A DNA stretch of 64,000 nt. It comes from Bacillus sp. Marseille-Q1617. Lineage in GTDB: Bacteria; Bacillota; Bacilli; Bacillales; Bacillaceae_B. A model generated the notes under the pieces. The model did not search any database. It saw only the letters and a list, made by a program, of their open reading frames with translations, and was not told the origin of the DNA. Position 1 is the first letter of the stretch, and each line of letters begins with the position of its first letter. The translations under genes were made by a program, and so were the position numbers. The stretch spans positions 2,233,501 to 2,297,500 of the forward strand of contig NZ_CAHJXM010000001.1 of NCBI RefSeq assembly GCF_903645295.1, given 5' to 3'. Positions 39,858 through 47,788 of this stretch are shown in pieces.

Positions 39858-41396
39858 ATGAGAAAAAAATGGATGGCTTTATTTAGTATATTGATAGTCC
39901 TCTCCCTTGCTGCATGCGGAGAAGGAAATGAGAATAATAGTGAGGAACAGGAAGCGGCTTCAACTGATCCGGTTAAAATTTTCACTACGGTATATCCGTT
40001 GCAGTATTTTGCAGAACGGATTGCTGGTGAAGAAGCTGAAGTTGAATCACTTTTACCTCCCGGATCAGACTCACATACATATGAGCCCACTTCTAAAGAT
40101 GTAATAGCCATTGCCGAAGCTGATGCGTTTATTATGAATGGCGCAGGGATGGAGGCGTATGCTGAAAAAATCACTGCGGCTGTAGAGGCTGAAGAAGTGA
40201 AAGTCGTTGAAGCAGCTGAAGGGATTGAGCTTAATGAAGGATCCCATGACCACGATCATGAAGAGGGTCATGACCACGGAGATCAGGATCCTCACGTATG
40301 GCTGGATCCAATCCGCTCCATTGAATTAGCAGAAAACATCAAGAATGTATTAGTAGAATTGAAACCTGAAGAAAAGGAGCTATTTAATGAAAACTTTGAA
40401 ACACTCAAGGCTGACCTTGAAGCTCTTGATAAGGAGTTTGCCACTGAACTAGAAGCAACACCAGGCAATCACTTTATCGTCTCTCATGCCGCTTATGGCT
40501 ATTGGGAAGACGCGTACGGTGTACATCAGATTGCCGTTTCCGGATTGAGCCCGACACAGGAACCGTCTCAGAAAGAACTCCAGACAATTGTAGAGACAGC
40601 TAAAGAATATGGATTGAAGCATGTCTTTTTTGAGCAGAACATTACAACAAAAATAGCTGGAGTCGTAAGGGATGAAATCGGTGCAGAAACACTCAGACTT
40701 CATAACCTGTCTGTACTGACAGATGAAGATATGGAAAATGATGAAGACTATTTTACACTGATGAGACGAAACCTGAAACAGTTGCAGGCAGCACTGGAAC
40801 ATGCACCTGCTATAGAACCAAAAGAGCACGACCATGACCATGAATTAGATGAAGAAGCACAGAAGATTTATGATGGTTACTTTGAAGATGATCAAGTGAA
40901 AGATCGTGAGCTATCTGACTGGGAAGGTGACTGGCAGTCCGTTTACCCTTACTTACTGGATGGGACCCTCGATGAAGTATTTGCTCACAAAGCAGAAGAC
41001 GGAGATAAGACTGCCGAAGAATATAAAGATTACTATTCAATCGGATACAAAACAGGCGTCGAGCGTATCGTAATTGATGGGGATACGTTTACCTTCTTTG
41101 AAGATGGAAAAAGATCGTCTGGAAGCTATACCTATGACGGATATGAAATTCTAACCTATGAAGCGGGAAACCGTGGAGTGCGTTATATATTCAAGCTTGC
41201 TGACGAGGAGGAAGGAAAGATGCCAAACTACATCCAGTTTAGTGATCACAGCATTGCCCCAACCGATTCACATCACTATCACTTGTATTGGGGAGATGAC
41301 CGGGAAGCGTTGCTAGAGGAAGTCGTCAACTGGCCAACCTATTACCCTTCTGACTTAAGCGGCGAGGAAATCGCTCAAGAAATGATGATGCATTGA
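39858..41396 (+). CDS. adcA: Zinc ABC transporter binding lipoprotein with C-terminal ZinT domain
   Basis: 512 residues from the ATG behind GATAAGGAGGAACCAC. Lipobox L-A-A-C with Cys20. The ZnuA domain (30-320) has VYPLQYFAERIAGEEAEVES, a His-rich loop HDHDHEEGHDHGDQDPHVW (about 130-148), HFIVSHAAYGYWEDAY and FFEQNITTKIA. A ZinT/YodA domain follows (about 335-512: LSDWEGDWQSVYPYLLDGTL, YKTGVERIVIDGDTFTFFED, DSHHYHLYWG). This fused form is AdcA of Gram-positives, which captures Zn2+ for an AdcBC/ZnuBC transporter not encoded here. Preceded by a Zur box. Confidence 0.95.
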   Translation: MRKKWMALFSILIVLSLAACGEGNENNSEEQEAASTDPVKIFTTVYPLQYFAERIAGEEAEVESLLPPGSDSHTYEPTSKDVIAIAEADAFIMNGAGMEAYAEKITAAVEAEEVKVVEAAEGIELNEGSHDHDHEEGHDHGDQDPHVWLDPIRSIELAENIKNVLVELKPEEKELFNENFETLKADLEALDKEFATELEATPGNHFIVSHAAYGYWEDAYGVHQIAVSGLSPTQEPSQKELQTIVETAKEYGLKHVFFEQNITTKIAGVVRDEIGAETLRLHNLSVLTDEDMENDEDYFTLMRRNLKQLQAALEHAPAIEPKEHDHDHELDEEAQKIYDGYFEDDQVKDRELSDWEGDWQSVYPYLLDGTLDEVFAHKAEDGDKTAEEYKDYYSIGYKTGVERIVIDGDTFTFFEDGKRSSGSYTYDGYEILTYEAGNRGVRYIFKLADEEEGKMPNYIQFSDHSIAPTDSHHYHLYWGDDREALLEEVVNWPTYYPSDLSGEEIAQEMMMH

Positions 41397-41740
41397 TTCC
41401 TCCTCCCCGAAACAAATACAATTCACTATCATTCTAGCAGGATTATATCCGGTGACCCATTAGGGCACCGGATTTTATGTGCACACATTAAAAATAGTGG
41501 ATATATTCTTATACATTCTTAGAAAAGGTGACTGCCTCACGGTACGTTTTGCTCCTTTTAAGCCTCCCGTATATCATGATAGCTGTTGAATCCATATCCA
41601 CCATCACACAGGTTCTCTTCTTCCCCAACACACCCATTTCCACCTATTTATAATAGCAATCGATATTTTGCAGCTTATCAGATTGTCAAAAAAATTCATC
41701 ACCTACTTCATTTGATTGAAACTTGGATTCGAGAATGCTC
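41397..41740. other. Intergenic stretch between convergent genes
   Basis: Contains the adcA terminator (41447-41478). The rest (41480-41740) shows no gene or clear repeat. Confidence 0.6.
41447..41478 (+). terminator. Terminator of adcA
   Basis: ATCCGGTG ACCCATTAGG GCACCGGAT TTTATGTG (one bulge). Confidence 0.85.
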
Positions 41741-42742
41741 CTACCAATCCAACAAATACTTCTTCAATTCCTCTTTTACCTCACACGTCGCAAAAGAAGC
41801 TTCCACGCTGTTCTTATAGATCTTCCTATAATCTTCCTCGCTCATATCAAATTGACTCAAAACTACATTGAATTCTTTTGTCATCGTAGTAGCCGATACC
41901 GTCCTGTTATCGGTATTGATGGTAATGGTGATTCCGTCCCTGTGGAAATCGTATAAGGGATGATCTTCGAACCGGGTTACGGCTTTCGTTTGAACATTAC
42001 TGGTCGGGCAAATCTCCAGCACGATCTGTTTATCCTTCACAACCTGATAGGCTTTTTCCCAGTCTTTTATATATACACCGTGGCCAATTCTTTCAGCCCC
42101 GAGCCATTCAACAGCCTCGAGCACATTCTTCCCGATTCCCGTTTCACCGGCGTGGATCGTGACTCTGTAGCCATATTCCCTGGCGAGTGAAATGGGTTCA
42201 ATGAATTTCGCACAGAACCCTTCCTCTTCCGAAGCACATAAGTCAATCGCGACGACACCTTTTCCAAGGAAAATCTTACCCTTTTCAACGACCTCAAAGG
42301 CACGTTCAGGAGCCATTGTTCTCATGCAAGACAAAATGATATTCCCTTTAATATCAAATTGTTCTTCTGCTTCTTTCATTCCCTCAATCACACTTGTAAT
42401 GATCTCTTCAACCGTCAATCCCTCTCGTGTATGAAGCAACGGCGCAAACCGGACCTCCATATATTTCACCTGTTCGTTTGCAGCATCTTCAAAAAGCTCA
42501 AAGGTAATTCTCTTTAAATTTTCTTTTGTCTGCATAACCGCATTAGGAATCGAGAATTTTTCTAAGTATTCATCCAATGATTCGCAGTCTAATGGAGCTA
42601 TGAGCTCTTCTTTCATCTCTTCTATATCAAAAGAAGGGATATGGATGCCATCTCTCTTTGCGATATCTATGATGGTCTCTGGTCGAACACTCCCATCCAA
42701 GTGACAGTGCAGTTCAATTTTTGGCATTACAGCAATATTCAT
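41741..42742 (-). CDS. add: Adenosine deaminase
   Basis: 333 residues, ATG behind TGAGGAGGACCAATA. Zinc ligands H-x-H in KIELHCHLDGSVRPETI (His12, His14), VTIHAGETGIGKNVLEAVEW (His and catalytic Glu region), ERIGHGVYIKDW, ICPTSNVQTKAV and ITINTDNRTVSATTMTKEFN with the metal-binding Asp. Converts adenosine to inosine in purine salvage. The mRNA leader carries an adenine-type riboswitch, so adenine should raise its expression. Confidence 0.95.
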   Translation of the reverse strand: MNIAVMPKIELHCHLDGSVRPETIIDIAKRDGIHIPSFDIEEMKEELIAPLDCESLDEYLEKFSIPNAVMQTKENLKRITFELFEDAANEQVKYMEVRFAPLLHTREGLTVEEIITSVIEGMKEAEEQFDIKGNIILSCMRTMAPERAFEVVEKGKIFLGKGVVAIDLCASEEEGFCAKFIEPISLAREYGYRVTIHAGETGIGKNVLEAVEWLGAERIGHGVYIKDWEKAYQVVKDKQIVLEICPTSNVQTKAVTRFEDHPLYDFHRDGITITINTDNRTVSATTMTKEFNVVLSQFDMSEEDYRKIYKNSVEASFATCEVKEELKKYLLDW

Positions 42743-42766
42743 TATTGGTCCTCCTCAATGTTTCAT

Positions 42767-42884
42767 AAAAAAAATCCTGATTACGAAGAAAATACAAGAA
42801 AAAGTATCTTCTTCGTAATCAGGATTTATTGGTTCCTGGTAGAGACCTCCAAACCATATTATTGGAGTTATACGAATGTGAGAA
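42767..42884 (-). promoter_or_regulatory. Purine riboswitch, adenine type, with terminator (ON switch)
   Basis: On the minus strand: P1 CACATTCGTATAACTCCAAT, ATATGGTTTGGAGGTCTCTA, CCAGGAACCAATAAATCC, then TGATTACGAAGAAG. The conserved CGTATAA, ATATGG and CTACCA words and the two loop regions mark the purine aptamer; the specificity base in TGATTACG is U, as in adenine-binding switches (guanine switches have C). The 3' side of P1 is also the 5' arm of a terminator: CCTGATTACGAAGAA pairs with TTCTTCGTAATCAGG, then TTTTTTTT. Ligand binding should prevent the terminator. Confidence 0.93.
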
Positions 42885-43521
42885 TCATATTAGGTTTTTT
42901 ATTACGATAATAAATTGTTCATTGATTGTCAAGGGGAAGCACGGGGTAGGTTGACGATATTCTATTCCTCACATATAACCTACGGCTGGCTCCAAGTACC
43001 TTTCCCCGAATTTCAATATACTGTCGTATACTTATGTTGAAAATAATAAACCCCAATTTATTTAGGGTCCTATTTGTATAGAAACTGTCTTGTAGTAGGG
43101 GATAGGCCAAATACGTTTTTACCGTCCATCCATTTCACACACAAACTTCCCTAACTTTATTCTTATATACAGATGGGATCTTTTTTATTTGTGAAATTAC
43201 GGGTTAAATATAACGTTGAACTGTTCTTCCCTTCATTTCACGAATGATTAATCTTTTATCGGAGGACTCAATCACTCAAGGCTTTAAATAAAATTAATTT
43301 AAAGGTAAAATTTTATAGGTGAATAGGTTTATAGCCCTTTGTAATGGGTATAGGTCATTGTTAATTATTTAACAGGGAGTTCTGGGTGTGTGATTAAACT
43401 AAAAGGTTATAAATTATATTCCCGGCGTAAAGAATAGACATGTGTAGGAGCCTTTAGTTTAGCTTTATAGGTTTCATTTATGCATGTCAACTTCATGTGA
43501 AAAATAGGGGGAGAACGTTCT
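42885..43521. other. Long intergenic stretch before the RsbR-like gene
   Basis: About 640 bases with no convincing gene. It should hold the promoter of add (right of 42884, minus strand) and of the RsbR-like gene. A possible general-stress promoter is noted at 43327-43351. Confidence 0.5.
43327..43351 (+). promoter_or_regulatory. Possible SigB-type promoter
   Basis: GTTTAT - 13 bases - GGGTAT, close to the SigB consensus GTTTAA-N13-15-GGGWAT. It would give a 160-170-base leader before the RsbR-like gene. Only a pattern match. Confidence 0.3.
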
Positions 43522-44343
43522 ATGGAATTGATGTCCAAAGTCAGTGAAGAAGTTAAATCTTATATCTTTGATAACGGGGAAGCATTCGATGAGAAGTTGC
43601 TATCCGAAGCTGTAAACGTATCGATTAAGATAAAAGATATCTTAGATCGAGGAAACATAGATTTATTAAAAAATGCACGAAAACTCATATCCTATGTCCT
43701 TGAACAAAAGGATGAAGAATTAACTTCTTTTGCAGAACAGGAAGGTATTGCATGGGCGACTCATTCTTTAACACTATCCTTAAAATTGGAATGGGTACAA
43801 GCTATAAGAAGAACTTTGTGGCAGTTAATACACGACCTTGAATCCAATAAGAAGATCACGGATAACCGAAATGACTTTTTTGATATGGAGAAATTCGTTA
43901 ACGATCGGATTGACCAGTTCCTCAACAGCTTTTTTATTAGTTATTCTTCTTATAAAGATGAAATGCTGCACAAACAAAGGGAGATTGTCGAACATTTATC
44001 TGTCCCAATCATTCCTGTAAGGGAAAGTGTTTCCGTCTTGCCTCTGATCGGATCGATCGATTCATATCGTATGCAAATCATTGAGGACAAGGTTTTCACT
44101 GAAATCTCCACATCACGAATTCAATCTCTTATTATCGATTTATCAGGTATGGCCTTAATGGAAATTGATGTTATCGATGAATTCGAGAAAATTTTAGCCG
44201 GTGTTTCCATGATGGGATGCAGAGCTATCCTTACCGGTTTACGACCAGATCTCGTTAAGAGAATGGTTCATTCAGGAATCCGCTTTGATAGTGAGATTGA
44301 CACAAGAGGAACGCTTCAGGAAACCTTGAGGGAATATCTTTAG
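43522..44343 (+). CDS. RsbR-like stressosome/STAS domain protein
   Basis: 273 residues behind GGGGGAGAACGTTCT. The N-terminal half is helical (EEVKSYIFDNGEAFDEKLLS, LTLSLKLEWVQAIRRTLWQL), a globin-like sensor domain as in RsbR paralogues. The C-terminal STAS domain (about 155-273): VPIIPVRESVSVLPLIGSID, RIQSLIIDLSGMALMEIDVI with Ser of D-L-S-G as likely phosphorylation site, MMGCRAILTGLRPDLVKRMV. Such proteins join the stressosome and feed signals to SigB. Orphan gene, without RsbS/RsbT neighbours. Confidence 0.88.
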   Translation: MELMSKVSEEVKSYIFDNGEAFDEKLLSEAVNVSIKIKDILDRGNIDLLKNARKLISYVLEQKDEELTSFAEQEGIAWATHSLTLSLKLEWVQAIRRTLWQLIHDLESNKKITDNRNDFFDMEKFVNDRIDQFLNSFFISYSSYKDEMLHKQREIVEHLSVPIIPVRESVSVLPLIGSIDSYRMQIIEDKVFTEISTSRIQSLIIDLSGMALMEIDVIDEFEKILAGVSMMGCRAILTGLRPDLVKRMVHSGIRFDSEIDTRGTLQETLREYL

Positions 44344-44420
44344 AAAAAAGGACTTAGAGTCCTAAACTTCTTCTCTATTACGCTGCTCTTATCTTAGGGA
44401 ATCTAGTTAGCTTTAAGTGA

Positions 44421-44482
44421 ATAGAAAATTAGCAAAAGGAAGACATCTATGCTTAACGGGTTCTGTTTTGAAGTACAAACTT
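44421..44482. repeat. Dispersed repeat 'GGGTTCTGTTTTGAAGTACAAA'
   Basis: GAATAGAAAATTAGCAAAAG then TATGCTTAACGGGTTCTGTT TTGAAGTACAAAC. The inverse copy at 54896-54960 carries the same outer word GAATAGTGGAAAATTGACAA, and the core also occurs at 31450-31474. Confidence 0.6.
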
Positions 44483-44547
44483 CCAACTACCAAAAGAAAT
44501 TGTCGAATTATTCGCAGCTAAAAAAAACCTTATTTATATAAAAAAAT

Positions 44548-44581
44548 GGTCAGTGGCTGATGTGCCTCTGACCGTTTTTTT
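44548..44581 (+). terminator. Terminator downstream of the RsbR-like gene
   Basis: GGTCAG - TGGCTGATGTGCCT - CTGACC then GTTTTTTT. Confidence 0.85.
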
Positions 44582-44584
44582 ATG

Positions 44585-44908
44585 TTATCTGGGGACGGTT
44601 CCTATTCTACTTATTTGGTAGAGTTGGAACCGTCCCCACTTTATCTTGAAGGCCTTCATCTTGCTTAAACTCGAAGGTGTTCTCGTTGATTTCAACTTGT
44701 AATGCTTCTTCGTATCCTCAATGAACCGTTCATTGGATAAATCGTATTGCCCCCACCATTGGTACAATACTGAATTCTCTTCTAGTTCCCTCTTTAGAGC
44801 GAAAAGAGCGCGATCCTTACTCCAAAAAACGCTCGATTGTGGAAAACCAAAGAGTAACAAACACCCTATCAGATAACGATTCTCTGGTTCATCTTTTTTT
44901 AAATCCAT
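44585..44908 (-). CDS. Hypothetical protein with repeat-encoded C-terminus
   Basis: 107 codons, ATG behind GGTGAATATAAT. N-terminal part ENRYLIGCLLLFGFPQSSVF, WSKDRALFALKRELEENSVL, YQWWGQYDLSNERFIEDTKK. The last 18 codons (KWGRFQLYQISRIGTVPR) are translated from the palindrome at 44591-44638, so the native stop was probably replaced when the repeat arrived. No family recognised. Confidence 0.5.
   Translation of the reverse strand: MDLKKDEPENRYLIGCLLLFGFPQSSVFWSKDRALFALKRELEENSVLYQWWGQYDLSNERFIEDTKKHYKLKSTRTPSSLSKMKAFKIKWGRFQLYQISRIGTVPR
44591..44638. repeat. GGGGACGGTTCC palindrome
   Basis: GGGGACGGTTCCTATTCTAC and GTAGAGTTGGAACCGTCCCC. Variant of the family with TTCTAC instead of GCTTCC in the loop arms, like the elements at 0.7 and 15.5 kb. 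Confidence 0.8.
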
Positions 44909-44953
44909 ATTATATTCACCAAGAAAATTGATATGCTCCTATCCTAACAAATT

Positions 44954-45637
44954 TTATTTAGGACTTACATGAATGCCTTCACTCTCTCGCCAATCTGCGT
45001 AAAGTATACGCTTTACATTATCATATCCAGTGGTAGTTAATTGGTTATCTAACCACTGTTGATCAAATCCGAGTTCATGTAAATTATCCCATAAAATTTC
45101 CCCATCTATAATTAACGATGTTGGGAGGTCTGCTGGACTTTCTGGAAGATTGAAATCTTGCTTGTCTGGTTTTTGATACTTGGATTTTAATAATAAACTT
45201 ATTTGCCCATTAGCTTCCAATATACCGTATTTGACTTCGCGAACTGAAAAGACATTATTTTGACGGAGTATACTCAATACTTGATTTACATCCAATTTGT
45301 TCTTTGTAAGTAACTTTCTGTCCATGACACCATCTCGAATGATGATGTTAGGATTGCCTAACAAGAGAGAACGTGTCGATTTATTTTTTAGAGTCATAAT
45401 CTCTATTCCCAACATAAGAAACGTCCACAATCCGATGGCATATAAAAAATGAAAAATCCCTACCTTATCTTCATAAATGGTATTTCCTAAAAAATCTCCA
45501 AGTACTAACACAAAAACTAAGTGAAACGGGGTTAACTGATAGATGGATGTTCTGCCTGTTATGATAATGATAAAAAATAAAGTTGCAAAACCAACGATGA
45601 CTTTGATAGTCAGTAAACCAATATTAACTTCTTCCAA
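44954..45637 (-). CDS. DUF421 (YetF-type) membrane protein
   Basis: 227 residues from TTG behind AGGAGGAAAAAAC. Three N-terminal helices (IKVIVGFATLFFIIIITGRT; FHLVFVLVLGDFLGNTIYED; FLYAIGLWTFLMLGIEIMTL) followed by the YetF/DUF421 cytoplasmic domain: GNPNIIIRDGVMDRKLLTKN, VLSILRQNNVFSVREVKYGI, LEANGQISLLLKSKYQKPDK. Several Bacillus paralogues are linked to spores or sporulation; function uncertain. Confidence 0.9.
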   Translation of the reverse strand: MEEVNIGLLTIKVIVGFATLFFIIIITGRTSIYQLTPFHLVFVLVLGDFLGNTIYEDKVGIFHFLYAIGLWTFLMLGIEIMTLKNKSTRSLLLGNPNIIIRDGVMDRKLLTKNKLDVNQVLSILRQNNVFSVREVKYGILEANGQISLLLKSKYQKPDKQDFNLPESPADLPTSLIIDGEILWDNLHELGFDQQWLDNQLTTTGYDNVKRILYADWRESEGIHVSPK

Positions 45638-45660
45638 AGTTTTTTCCTCCTATTTAAATT

Positions 45661-46010
45661 TTACTTAGTTGTAAGATCTTGAGGTTTAAATAAAGAGGCT
45701 AGTTTTAGTATTAAAGGTCGAGTTACAATTTCAACAATGATGTAATATATGAATGAATATCTGTATCTCGACTCAAAATAATTAACAAGTTTGACCCACT
45801 CGCAAAAGGGTTCACCTATATAGGCATATGTTAGGTGCCATAATGATCTGGGCTAAAATAAAAGATTCCATGTTCTAAAATATTGATATAACAACATGTA
45901 AGCTACAGGTATCATTGAAAAATCAATTTCCATCGTAATTAAGAAAAAAAACCATGTTGAAAGTTCTTCTAACACGGGTTTTTTTTCGACTTTTTTTAAA
46001 ATGAATCAGA
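45661..46010 (-). pseudogene. CBO0543-family membrane protein, frameshifted and 5' truncated
   Basis: Three consecutive pieces in shifting frames: VLEELSTWFFFLITMEIDFS MIPVAYMLLYQYF; then ESFILAQIIMAP; then TYAYIGEPFCEWVKLVNYFE, RYSFIYYIIVEIVTRPLILK ending at TAA (45661-45663). The order and words (D-F-S-M-I-P-V-Y-M-L-L-Y-Q-Y, I-G-E-P, Y-S-F-I-Y) fit CBO0543-type proteins. At least two small indels and no start codon with ribosome site. Confidence 0.55.
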
Positions 46011-46080
46011 AATATTTTAAAAACAATGAAATTTTTTAAATAGATTTAAGATAGAACAATAAAAACAGGATACATCAACC

Positions 46081-47574
46081 TTATAATAATGGAGAAAGCA
46101 GACGAGAACCCTGTTCAACAATGCGCTCGGTCAGGGATCGTTGCAGCAAGTCTTCAATTCTTAATGGTACAGAATCAGTAAGATCCCTCTCGAACTGCTC
46201 TGTGAGTTCCCTTGCCACATCAGCACTGTACATGAATTGACACACCTCATAATGCAGGCGAAAACTTCTCATATCATAGTTTGCTGAGCCTACTTCTGCA
46301 ATTTCCTCATCGATGATCAACACCTTCGCATGTATCATTCCTTTGTCGTACTGGTAGATTTCGACTCCAGCTTCTATAAGTTCTCCGTAATAGGTACGGC
46401 TTGCAAGGCCCACGATTTTTTGATTATTATGGCGAGGAACCAGCAATCTTACACGGACACCACGAGCTACTGCTGTCTTTAATGCCATGATAATATCCGT
46501 TTCTGGTACAAAATAGGGTGTGGTTAAATCAATAGTCTTTTTCGCCTGTGTTATACATATAAAGTAAGCTTGCCGAATAACTGGGGTAGGAATTCCAGGG
46601 TTTCCTTCCAACGTATGGATATGCGCTTTTTGCAATGGCCTAGTTTTTGCGAACATGTCCATTTCTTTATCATCAAGGGTGCTCAACTCTGATCCCAATT
46701 CGGCTGACCATTTGGAATAATCTGCTCTGGCGATTGAATTGATTTTCGTTACCTCTGATTTTGTTTTCAAATTTGTTTTTGATTTTATCCGTTCCGGCAC
46801 AGCGATTTCCCAATGAACATCAAAGACAGGCTGCAAATCGGCTGATGCTTCTCCTATGACTTGCAAATGAGTATCCCGCCAGAAGCCAACGTCAGGCTTT
46901 AATCCTGTATATTCATATCCTATGTTAATGCCACCATTAAAAGCTATCTTTCCGTCGATTATGGCCATCTTACAATGATCCCGATAATTCCAATTGGACA
47001 AAAACCAGGGAAATCGCAACGGAAATATTGTCCTGCATTCTATACCTGCTTCAACCATCTGCCGGATTTTCTCACGCGGGAACTTATAACTCCCCAAGCC
47101 ATCTCTCATAAAACGAACCTGCACTCCAGTTAATGCTTTTTCGATTAGCAGTTCAGTGATGCGATTGCCAATTTGGTCATTCCGAAAAATGAAATATTCC
47201 AGATCAATTGTTTTTTGAGCATCTTGTAGGGATTCAAAGAGTTGTTCATATTTCGCTATTCCATTGTTAAACACTTGGACTCGGCCCATTCGAAGCCCAT
47301 TCACAGTGAAATGCCGTAAAGAATCGGCAATTACCGATGCTGAATCACTGAATGTCTCAGGTAATTTGTTAGATTCATTATTAGAAGATGTCAATCTTTT
47401 CCGGTTAATTAACTTAGGATTTGATATGCTAAGATATAGCAAGAAACCAATGACAGGCAAAAGAAGGACGATTATTATCCAATTCAATGCCTTCGCAGGC
47501 CTACGTACTTCCCAAATTGCTATGAATAACATAAAGAGTGCATTAAATAGATATAGACCAAAAATCCACTCCAA
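46081..47574 (-). CDS. cls: Cardiolipin synthase
   Basis: 497 residues. Two N-terminal membrane helices (MEWIFGLYLFNALFMLFIAI; LNWIIIVLLLPVIGFLLYLS), then two phospholipase-D motifs: HCKMAIIDGKIAFNGGINIG (about 199) and HAKVLIIDEEIAEVGSANYD (about 412), each H-x-K-x4-D. Condenses two phosphatidylglycerols to cardiolipin at the membrane. Bacillus has up to three Cls paralogues; which one this is cannot be told. Ribosome site AGGGAGGGATTTCA. Confidence 0.93.
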   Translation of the reverse strand: MEWIFGLYLFNALFMLFIAIWEVRRPAKALNWIIIVLLLPVIGFLLYLSISNPKLINRKRLTSSNNESNKLPETFSDSASVIADSLRHFTVNGLRMGRVQVFNNGIAKYEQLFESLQDAQKTIDLEYFIFRNDQIGNRITELLIEKALTGVQVRFMRDGLGSYKFPREKIRQMVEAGIECRTIFPLRFPWFLSNWNYRDHCKMAIIDGKIAFNGGINIGYEYTGLKPDVGFWRDTHLQVIGEASADLQPVFDVHWEIAVPERIKSKTNLKTKSEVTKINSIARADYSKWSAELGSELSTLDDKEMDMFAKTRPLQKAHIHTLEGNPGIPTPVIRQAYFICITQAKKTIDLTTPYFVPETDIIMALKTAVARGVRVRLLVPRHNNQKIVGLASRTYYGELIEAGVEIYQYDKGMIHAKVLIIDEEIAEVGSANYDMRSFRLHYEVCQFMYSADVARELTEQFERDLTDSVPLRIEDLLQRSLTERIVEQGSRLLSPLL

Positions 47575-47685
47575 TTGAAATCCCTCCCTTGTTTTTCTCT
47601 TAGCATGTACAAACTGTGTAGGGAGTATACGTTTGGATACGAAGGAAATGTTTAGATTGACCTTTTCCCATGAGACACCTCAAAG

Positions 47686-47752
47686 GAAACCATGGGGACA
47701 GGTACTCCGGTCTTTTTCAGATAAAAAAACCGCGGTACCTGTCCCCACGGTT
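47686..47752. repeat. CCGCGGTACCTGTCCCC palindrome
   Basis: CCATGGGGACAGGTACTCCG GTCTTTTTCAGATAAAAAAA CCGCGGTACCTGTCCCCACG G. Arms of about 20 bases. A sister copy is at 53581-53647 and a half copy at 39715. On the minus strand it may also stop transcription of the symporter gene. Confidence 0.8.
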
Positions 47753-47788
47753 TTTGATCTTGATTCTTCATTCCAGTTTCACAAACAA

